Shown: piece after piece, positions 55,880-64,000 of the stretch
Numbering within the stretch: position 1 is the first letter of the stretch
How the letters are laid out: every line of letters starts with the position of its first letter
From: Auriscalpium vulgare
Lineage: Eukaryota; Basidiomycota; Agaricomycetes; Russulales; Auriscalpiaceae
Length of the DNA: 64,000 bases
NCBI GenBank assembly: GCA_019915015.1
Contig: JAHBBC010000004.1
Span: 1,054,001-1,118,000, forward strand
Direction: 5' to 3'
Program-made: the position numbers and the translations under genes
The notes under the pieces: generated by a model
What the model saw: the letters and a program-made list of their open reading frames with translations, nothing else
What the model was told of the DNA's origin: nothing
The model's database searches: none

Positions 55880-56380
55880 GTGCCTCCCACCCCGTCCAAC
55901 AATCCGCTCCCTGAAGACAACGGCCACTCTGCTGCGCACGGCCCAGCTCCCCGCAACCCTGATCCCACGCACGCACCCACTGAAGGTGACCTCTCGCCCG
56001 CGGCCCCTCCTGCTGGCACGGACGAACCCCTGGCCCTCGATCGCCCAGACGCCCCCGCTCCCGCCGCCATGCACACACCCATCGTCATCGATACTCTCGA
56101 CGCCCCCGATCCCGCCGCGCAAGTCGAGCAGGCCGCCACGCCGGAGTCCGCAATATCAGGATCGCGCGAGGCCACGCCGTCCGATGATGGCACCCGCGTC
56201 AGGACGCCGTCGGACTGGGGCGAGTATGCCGCTGATGGCATGCTCTTCCTCAGCCCGTCGGAGGCCCAGCTCGTGCCCATGGACGGCGCTCCTGGCTACT
56301 TCCAGATGATGAGCCCTCGGGTTCTCGATATCCTGGATGGCCGCCGCGGTAGCGCCTCTGAGGCCGCCTCGTCTTCGTGA
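55880..56380 (+). CDS. Pro/Ala-rich acidic protein, possible terminal exon
   Basis: An open frame of 166 codons, PTPSNNPLPEDNGHSAAHGP..., with AMHTPIVIDTLDAPDPAAQV, DWGEYAADGMLFLSPSEAQL and YFQMMSPRVLDILDGRRGSA, ending ASSS. It is acidic and disordered with a conserved-looking end. An upstream exon (from about ATG 55702, MSGYGAVEVTSRPNDGG) and intron (donor GTGCGT near 55761, acceptor TTACCAG near 55820) are likely, but the phase of the join is unresolved. Function unknown. The opposite-strand frames are low-complexity shadows. Confidence 0.4.
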   Translation: MPPTPSNNPLPEDNGHSAAHGPAPRNPDPTHAPTEGDLSPAAPPAGTDEPLALDRPDAPAPAAMHTPIVIDTLDAPDPAAQVEQAATPESAISGSREATPSDDGTRVRTPSDWGEYAADGMLFLSPSEAQLVPMDGAPGYFQMMSPRVLDILDGRRGSASEAASSS

Positions 56381-57413
56381 GCCCTCCTCTCGAATGTCTG
56401 GCGTTTCTGAGCTCACTTCAACCCTCAGACTTGCGCACGCCGAGCTGTCGACCGGGCAGCCTGCAAATCGCTCGTCTCGCCAGCGCAAGCGTGCCCGCCA
56501 GGCGAAGCGCGCGTGAACAGAGGCTCAGGCAGGCGTACCGCTGTCTGTCGTCGGCGGCCTGCGTCGTGCTGGGGGACATGAATAGTGCCGCTTCATTGGG
56601 CTGGTCTTTAGCTATAGTATTAACAACTTTTGAGGCACGCGGGATGAGAAATGAGCGCAAATCATGTCTTACTCGTGTAAGTACAAACAAGTTATATCAG
56701 CAATGTAGCTCTGGTGGGACGCAAGTTACTATAGTTAGCAAGTTAGCAAAAACTGTCCAAGCGCTAAGCGGTCAAGGCAGGCAGTCAGACGATGGTATGA
56801 GCGATGCCAACAGGAAGCCACATACCAAATTTTCTTCAGATGGCCAGCTCATTCACGGCGTCCTCCACAAATAACCCGTTAGCGCCGCCGAGTACTGGAG
56901 GCACCGGGGAGGGCGGCGAGCTCGCGCGACGTGCCCGCGCGCGCCTGTGCACCGGCGCGGGGTGAGCGGCCGGAATGGCACGCACCCCGCGATCCGATTA
57001 GTCTTGAAAGGCTAGCGCGCAGCCCTTGTTCCGTCCTGTTGTTTTGCGCCCAGCAAGCAGAGTACGCACGCATTGCCATCTTGGCCATCGCGCTTGCTCA
57101 CACACGGTGTCCGTTCTACAAGGCAATCTCTTCGGACAGAACGACCTCTGCCTGTTCCGTTTCAGTGCCAAGGTACGCCGACGGCATCGTTTCTGTCTTT
57201 GACCATGCCCTGATATTGCCGTACATTCTCTGCGTCTGGCACTCCTGTTGGATCGACACCTCCGCCTCAATACGTACCAAGCGATCGGGATATCGAACGC
57301 TCTCCACGCACCACCCAAAGTCCCGCCTTGCACAAGCAGCCGGGTGCCTTGAAACACCGATCTCTGCACTGCGAGCAAACTAGAAGATACGGTGAAGCCG
57401 TCACAAATCGCGT
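56381..57413. other. no supported gene
   Basis: Short frames on both strands only, with no repeats of note. Confidence 0.5.
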
Positions 57414-59163
57414 ATGGCCTCATGGGCGCCGCTCTGGGAAGTCGAGGATGGTGAGATCGTGGAGGACTCTACGCGCCCGGAACTGCGGCAGGCGGGCCCA
57501 TCGGCGCAACAGGAGGAGGGCATTCAGGCTGAGTCGGCCGTGGCTGCGCTCGGGGAACAGGACGTGCAAGACAGCGCAAGGTTGGCGGCGCAGGGAAAAG
57601 GGAAGGGTAAAGGGAAAGGTATGTGGTGCGTTTGTACTGTCGTTGATGTGCTTACATGGGTACGTCGATCATAGCGCGTGCACTAACTCCTTCGATCAAC
57701 GAGGGTGCAGCCCCAAAGGAGGACATAGTGGCCGAGGCATTTGATGAAGACATTCAGGAAGCCATTCGGCAGTCACGGCGCGAGCAAGACGTGGCAAACA
57801 TGCCAGCGGCTCAGTCGGCAGCCTCGACCTCACAAGCTGTGATCGAACGAGTGGTGGCGCAGCCCTCAGTCTTCAGGGATCCAGGTGAGTCGTAGTGTGC
57901 ATACGCAGGGAGCAGAGGAGGCTGATGTTTTGACTAGTCGCAGCGGCACACACAATGCATCAGCGTTCAGTTCCCAGACACGTTGCCGTGGCGGCTATGC
58001 CCCTGGAGCTTCAGCTCATGGTCATGGAATGGGTCTATAGAAACACACAGGCCGATGAAATTTGGTATACCACTCTTCGTGGGATTTGGTATGGCACTCT
58101 TCGTTCGTGCCTGCTTGTCTGCAAGGCATGGACAGACCCCGCACAACGCCTCCTGCTCCGCCGCCTCCCTTTCCCCTTGCATTTTCATTTTGGCTTGAAA
58201 AAGCATCGCCACGCCATGTCGCTGCTGCTTACCATCCGCGCCCGACCTCTTCTTGCAAATCACATCATCTCTGTGATGCTTGACCTCACGGAGATAAACT
58301 TGGAGTCCTCCAGCCCCGCCAGTGCTCACCTGCTGAAGCGTTGCAAAGGCATCACCTGTATCCGGGTCGAGGGTACCAACTACCTGTCCGGGCAATGGGA
58401 ACAGTTCCTGCCGCGTCTGCGCTCCTTTGACTTGCATCCCGTCGTCCTCCATATTAGCAACGCCCATGCACACGGAATCACCGACCTCGTTGGCATGTGG
58501 GCGTCAACATTGCGCATCCTGGAGTTCAGCATGGGGAATTCCACCAACCCTCATTGGCCGCAAATGGATCTGTCCTCACTCGAGGCCCTCTCAATAAAGC
58601 GTTTCGCTGGATTGAACATGATCACACCTGACGCCGAGTGGCCTGCACTCCGCGAGCTGGAACTAAAGCCTGCCTTTGAGGACTGGGGGACTCACCGTGT
58701 GTACGAGGACTACTCTCATCGTGTGTTTTCGTCGGGGATGCTCAGTCGGATTGATACGCTCTGGATCGAAGGGGCGTACCCACCCCCAGAGTTTTTCCTG
58801 CGGATCATCCACCTTGAGAGCCTTGGTTTTAGTGAGCTTCCCGAGGACAACATCTTTTCGTTCCCGGACACCCTTCGACATGTTGGGTGGCATCCTCGCC
58901 CCCTAGACTTCCGTTCCTTCGACTTCAGGCCTTTCCGCTCAGCTCTGCGCACGCTGCCAAATTTGCAGTGTGTAACGATGACGCCAGATATGAGTCGGCA
59001 CAGACGACAGCAGAGGATCGAATTCCAGGAATTTTGTCGTGAGATTGGCGTTGCGCTGGTGATATGTGTGGGCTCCGACGATCTCAGGGTACATTTTCTA
59101 CACTTTTTTGTATGGAGCGTGATGCTGACTGCAACTCTGTCGGTTAGTAAAGTAGTACTTTAG
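57414..59163 (+). CDS. UIM-like / F-box-LRR-like protein
   Basis: Three exons, 57414-57618, 57675-57884 and 57944-59163, GT-AG introns with matching phases, 476 residues. After a Lys-Gly run (GKGKGKGKG) comes FDEDIQEAIRQSRREQ, which fits the ubiquitin-interacting motif (acidic cluster, then Ala and Ser at helix positions, then Glu). An F-box-like segment follows (MPLELQLMVMEWV ... CLLVCKAW) and then LRR-like strands (LRILEFSM, LSSLEALSIKRF, WPALRELELKP, HLESLGFSELP, LPNLQCVTM). F-box proteins link substrates to SCF ubiquitin ligases, and a UIM would bind ubiquitin itself. A short in-frame tandem duplication (GMALFV/GIPLFV region at DNA level, ~58060-58110) sits inside the F-box-like part. The C-terminal VHFLHFFVWSVMLTATL may be read-through of an intron donor near 59085. 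Confidence 0.6.
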
Positions 59164-59223
59164 TCTAGTACAGTAGCAAATGCAAAGTTCCAATACTAGC
59201 TGATACATATACATCGTAGTAAA

Positions 59224-60420
59224 GTGTGTACTTCAGTGCATAGTAATTACTGTGCACCCTTTAAGGTGTTCAGACCTCAGGTATTTTACGGTGCTGTATT
59301 TACTTTGCCGCATTACAGTATTTACTACGGGCCCCGTGTGGGCCAATATGTACATAAACAGGGATGCATAGTATTCACTGGTGTTTGGCACGCAGTATTC
59401 ACTGCGGGTGCACAAGGGACGCGCATTATTTACTCCGGGCACCCAGTAATTACTCCGGGTGGACAGTACTCCTGGCGCGCAGTATTCACTCCAGGCGCGC
59501 AGTTTACTCCGTGCGTGCAGAATTCACTCCGCTGCTCAGTATTCACTCCGGGGGCGCTCTGGGCACGAAGTAATTACTCTGGGTGGGCAGTACTCCGGGC
59601 GCGTAGTATTCACTCCGGGCGCACAATTCACTCTGTGCGTGCAGAATTCACTCCGCTGCTCAGTATTTACTCCGGGCGCGCAGTATTCACTCCGGGCGCG
59701 CAGTTTACTCCGTGCGTGCAGAATTCACTCCGCTGCTCAGTATTCACTCCGGGGGCGCTCTGGGCACGCAGTAATTACTCTGGGTGGGCAGTACTCCGGG
59801 CGCGTAGTATTCACTCCGGGCGCACAATTCACTCTGTGCGTGCAGAATTCACTCCGCTGCTCAGTATTTACTCCGGGCGCGCAGTATTCACTCCGGGCGC
59901 GCAGTTTACTCCGTGCGTGCAGAATTCACTCCGCTGCTCAGTATTCACTCCGGGGGCACTCCGGGCACGCAGTAATCACTCTGGGTGGGCAGTACTCCGG
60001 GCGCGCAGTATTCACTCCGGGCGCACAATTCACTCCGTGCGTGCAGAATTCACTCCGGATGCTCAGTATTTACTCCGGGCGCGCTCTGGGCACGTAGTAA
60101 TTACTCCGGGCGCACAGTAATCCGGGCACACAGTATTCACTCCGGGCGCGCATTATCGGGAGCCTGCTTGCAGTATTCACTCCAGGAGCCTTATTTACTT
60201 TCACTCTGCGGGCCCCGAGTATTTACTTTCACTCCGCCCGGCACTGCATGCGTGGTATTTAATTTCTGCGCCTTGTATATTGCGGCGTATAGCGTAGTAT
60301 TCATTGCGGCTGGTAATGGCCGGTGTTCACTATTACGAGGACTTGAGGCAGCCTAGCGTACATAGTAGTAACTACTACGGGTGCCTTGTACATGTGCGGC
60401 CTATAGCGTAGTAATCACTC
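59224..60420 (+). repeat. minisatellite with 201-bp higher-order repeat
   Basis: Monomers of about 20 bp around CAGTATTCACTCCGGGCGCG, with variants (CAGAATTCACTCCGCTGCT, GTAATTACTCTGGGTGGG). A larger unit starting GGGTGGGCAGTACTCCGGGC repeats at 59581, 59782 and 59983, an exact 201-bp spacing. Because 201 is divisible by three, two plus frames remain open for hundreds of bases. I treat these as repeat artefacts, not genes. Confidence 0.9.
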
Positions 60421-60513
60421 TGGAGAACATAGCCGACCTAAGTCACGACTTGCAAAGGTTTTTTGTTACCGCAAGGCTCACAGTCCAGACTCGTGGAAAA
60501 AATTCATTCGCGC

Positions 60514-63500
60514 CTACAGCGCATCATCGATAATATTATCTACGTCACCTCCTGGCTGTATGAGGTCGGCTCCATCCAATCTGCCCGCCGCCGTCAACGC
60601 AGAAGAGTCCAGCTCGTCTGACGAGTCCTCCTCACCACCCTCTGAGCCCGTGCCATCGTCAGATTGTGCGCTGCCCTCCGTTTGCGCACCGTAATCGTAT
60701 CGTGGAGCGGAGTCGGCAATGCATGTCGCGGGCTCGTTGGAGACCTCTGGCCAGAGATCCGGCAGCTCCAAACCCGCAAGGACGGGCTTCCAGAACGCGA
60801 TGAACGAGTCCCCAATCTCGTCGAACTGAGCAGCTTGACGGCGGGCATATGCATTCAGTCCTGCCACAATATCGGGGCGGACATCAGGCCGGCTGTTGAG
60901 TAAGGCCCTCCACTCGTTTGCCCGTGCGCGCATAAAACGTACCGCGCGTACCATTTCAACTTGTAGTAGCTCAATCTCTTCTTCCCAACGCTCAACACGG
61001 GCCTTGGCATTTACCCAGTCTACGCGGACACCTATAACAGAAGCTCAGTAAGGGAAACCACGCGTCGAAACAACTTGCACGTACTGTCTGTAATCTCTGC
61101 CTCCGTTGCATCCTCGTCTGCCCCTGGAACATCGCGGATGTCCGGTCGTAAGTTGCGCCATATCCAGCTTGCTTCAAAGTGGCCTTTCCCGAGCTGATTT
61201 GGCTCCTGGCGCGGTCCCTTGAGGTCGCTGTCACGCAACTCTCGGAGCTTGTGCCTCCAGTCGCCATCGGGGTCGAGCTGCTCGAGAGCGGAATACGCGG
61301 CACGGTAGCGCTGCGCATGACGCGTAACCTTCTCCATCAGCCGTGTAATGAAGGTCCGCGCACGCGTGTTTGCGTTTTGCCCAGGGCCTGCAATGTGTAC
61401 GCGCTTGAAGTGCACATGCGTGTGGCGGATACGTAGAGAGCGGCGCACCTGTCGAATTAAGAGAGTCAGTTGTGCACTCAGTATGCTCGAGCGGTCAATC
61501 ACGCACCTGGTAGAGGGCGTCCTCAGCCTGTGCTAAGCGTAGCCGTCGCTCCTTGTCGGCCAGCCCAGAGACACATCCTGTGCGACGCAGCTCAAGCGGG
61601 AGCTGCGATGGCAGATACAGAACCTCGTTCTCAGGGTGATCACTTGCTGAGGGCGTAGTGTTGAATGCCAAGGCATCAATGTCTGTGTCCTGCGAGTTGG
61701 AGAGCAATTGAGTGACGCATGGAATGTAGAGTTGTTGAATGGGGCGCCAGGATGCGAGTCTGTGCCGGAGCACAGCCTGCTTCTCCCGCAGCGCGACTTT
61801 CTCGACGCTATTGTGCCGGTCCTTCGGCGTTCTTCTGCTCCGACGAGTCTTTCCTGATGACTCCGATGCCTCCGGATCAATGCGGGCGCCGGCAGCAACA
61901 CTCTTGGCCTTCTCCCGTACGAGACGTCTGGGCAACAGTTAGCAGCATTAGTATAGCGACAATGAATCGACGTACTGTTGCTCCTCCAATTCAAAACCGA
62001 CCGTCAAGAACATGCTTGCTGTCGTCTCGTGAGGCGATAGCTGCCCTTGGACCGCCTCCCGTGCCTCCTCTTCCGCCAGTTCAAGGCGCACATCAACCAG
62101 GGACATTGCTGTGCGGACGATCCGGATCAATAAGAGGAATGCAAATGGGGAAGCGGAACTTACCAACAACCGGCTCCTCGTATGGATTCGGCGCCGTCTT
62201 GTCGATTTCATATGCACGCATCATTTCTGTCCACTCCTCCTGCGTGTCCTGCGGGATGTTCTCGCAGGATTCATCAAATGCAATGCGCTGCTTGCGTAGC
62301 GCCTCCACTGCAACCTTCAAGCTCTTCTTCACGGCTTGCGCTGCAGATTCCGTGGTGCGTGACATCAGCTACTGCTTCTTATCATTCAGGGTCGCACTCA
62401 CGAATTGATATGGTCTTGCGCCAATTGATGCCGCCGCACGCATCATCTAGATTCTCTTGACGTGCCGGGCCTGTCATCTCGCGTGTACTCAACGCGAAGC
62501 CGTTGAGCTCTGCCCACCCCGTCTCTACCCCCTCTCCATGTGTGCGCCCCACTCCCCACGTATTGTTGAGCGAGAATTCTGTCTGGCACTTGGGCCGTGT
62601 GCGATGAGGTGAAACTTCGGAACACCCCACTTAAGTCGCAGGGCCTCCGGATCAATGTGGAAATTGACCGGGTATCTCGGCATGCGGGTCTGGAAGTTCT
62701 TTGAGAACGAGCATGCGATGTCATAAGAGATGTAGAGCGTCTTGATGGCCGGCGCAGACAGTGCGAGTGCAGATAGCAACATATAGTCCATGCTTGCATA
62801 CCTACCAAGCCGTTAATGAAAGCTGTTTGGACTTAGAACAATAGACGTACCTTTCACCAAAGCGGAGATCCCCAACAGAATGTCGAAGGTAAAAGCAGTG
62901 CCTCGAGCAGACGACAGCCCCGACGCCGTTGATGCTGAACCGGCGTTGCGTCGGCATGTTCGCCTTGTCGACCGCGGCGTGATTGGAATCACAGTACTTC
63001 GGCTACATTGCAGTCTTAATACAATCGTGATTGATAGATAAGGATATTGCGTACCTCTGGTTCGTGCTGGTACTTCTCGCAGTGAGCGCTGTACGTCTTT
63101 TGCTCGACAAAGTAGCTCCATCCAGGAGACAGCTCAGTGTCGACGAGACCGCGATTCTTGAGCTTCATCTTGAAATTCGCGTCCATGGCTAAGAACATAG
63201 CGTGCTTCCATCTGTATGAAAGGTATGAGTAATAGCTGATGTGCAAAAGAAGCCGACCTACCGCTCACTGTCCGGTGCATCTTCCCAGCCGTCCGGCATA
63301 TTTACGCCGGGCTGCGGGCACTGCGGGCACTGCACAACAAGCGCGCCCGGTGCCGTTGCCTCGATACCAGCAGGATCATGACCGCGCGCTGACCGTTTGA
63401 GCGCACGGACATTTCGATAAAAGCGTGCCACCCGGATGAATTCTCGGTAGCGGTACTACGGCCATGCGTTAGCAAGGAAGTGCAAGAATGATTAATTGAC

Positions 63501-64000
63501 GGACCTTTGGAGGACGTGTACCAATACCATCCGTGAGGCGAACAAGGCTGCACCAGAAGTCGTACGCATTGAGTTTGCTCTGGAGATTGAGAGCATGAAA
63601 TGTCTTCAATGTGCGCAGGGTAATTGCAGTCTGCGGACGTTCGATAGTCGCAGGCCAGAGGGAGGCACGAAGGAGTTGGGTGAAGTGATGTGCGGCGCCA
63701 ACGATGCCGCACTCGCAGAAGTCAATGTAGACTTCGTGAATGCCGCTTATGTCAATGACTGTCATGGGCGTATTTTTGACGAGGGGATGAGGACAGATAC
63801 CGCCGCCATGGCCGAGTTGAAGGCGCTGACCGGCAGCGCAGAGCGTGTACTTCTCGAAATATTGGCCGTTCCATCTCTAGTGTAGACTGTTAGAATGAAA
63901 TGGCCGCGTTGATGCGAATCAGCACGCACCTCAATACGATGAAAGGGAAGCCTCTCATGCTCAAGCACAACACAGTTGCTGCAGAAATGCTCCCCTGTCA
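60514..64000 (-). CDS. KDZ (Kyakuja-Dileera-Zisupton) transposase with CxC2-type region, partial and frameshifted
   Basis: Minus-strand exons as read: >64000-63930, 63876-63505, 63456-63262, 63211-63055, 63002-62851, 62801-62402, ~62368-62164, 62108-61975, 61927-61507, 61448-61085 and 61031-60514. The 5' end is off the window. Diagnostic stretches in order are EHERLPFHRIE|RWNGQYFEKY, IHEVYIDFCECG, TLRTLKTFHALNLQSKLNAY, RGHDPAGIEATAPGALVVQC, FLAMDANFKMKLKNRGL, MDYMLLSALALSAP, ISYDIACSFSKNFQTRM, GVPKFHLIAHG, GVGRTHGEGVETGWAELNGF and DDACGGINWRK. A one-base shift near 62593 separates AHG from KCQTEFSLNN. The last exon is acidic and ends DNIIDDAL. It would be a transposase of the KDZ order; as read here it is probably inactive. 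Confidence 0.85.

Noticed and set aside
59224..60120. 298-codon open frame (and an overlapping 212-codon frame) as a repeat protein
   Set aside because: It coincides exactly with the 20-bp/201-bp minisatellite; two frames are open for the same reason, and the translated repeats have no known fold.

Overview
The window looks like an accessory, repeat-rich piece of a filamentous fungal genome, most likely an Agaricomycete (Basidiomycota; Polyporales is my guess). The evidence is short spliceosomal introns of about 49-80 nt with GT(R)NGT donors, high GC content, Zn2Cys6 and velvet regulators, a KDZ transposase with a CxC2-type cysteine region, and a Ty3/Gypsy-like retroelement. No prokaryotic features, CRISPR array, rRNA or convincing tRNA were seen. 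All exon structures are my own hand predictions from splice signals and reading phase; no RNA evidence was available.

Layout. 1-7.9 kb holds most of a minus-strand Ty3/Gypsy-like retrotransposon: a gag-protease ORF, pol with a frameshift before the integrase core, and a candidate 5' LTR. 7.9-13 kb is non-coding and full of tandem and inverted repeats. 13.0-16.2 kb holds the most unusual gene, a predicted 961-residue protein with homeodomain, Zn2Cys6 cluster and second homeodomain in one open, phase-consistent six-exon model. 16.2-22.8 kb contains a two-exon predicted secreted protein, dispersed repeats, and a 1.5-kb element bounded by identical 143-bp inverted repeats. 22.8-28.7 kb contains a 958-codon intronless unknown gene, preceded by a 150-bp tandem-repeat leader; a second copy of that leader lies 5 kb downstream. 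28.9-32.3 kb has a broken TE-type gene and a small membrane or secreted protein gene. 34.1-38.0 kb has a WD40 gene and a coiled-coil, membrane-anchored gene. 38.5-41.9 kb has pseudogene debris (EBP2-like, F-box-like) and an unknown basic ORF.

42-51 kb is rich in regulators: an intact Zn2Cys6 factor, a C2H2 remnant, a Helitron-type ORF, a compact velvet protein (225 aa), and a Zn2Cys6 protein whose DNA-binding domain is duplicated in tandem together with its intron. 51-57 kb has little that can be supported. 57.4-59.2 kb encodes a three-exon protein with a ubiquitin-interacting-motif-like helix and an F-box/LRR-like region. 59.2-60.4 kb is a minisatellite with 201-bp higher-order periodicity. 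60.5-64 kb is a minus-strand KDZ transposase gene of at least 11 exons, running off the right edge and carrying one frameshift.

How the parts relate. Mobile elements and local duplications have shaped the region, and several regulators here have gained extra DNA-binding domains by tandem duplication. No metabolic pathway or operon-like system can be read from the gene content. The homeodomain-Zn2Cys6-homeodomain gene and the double-Zn2Cys6 gene are the best candidates for something not previously described.
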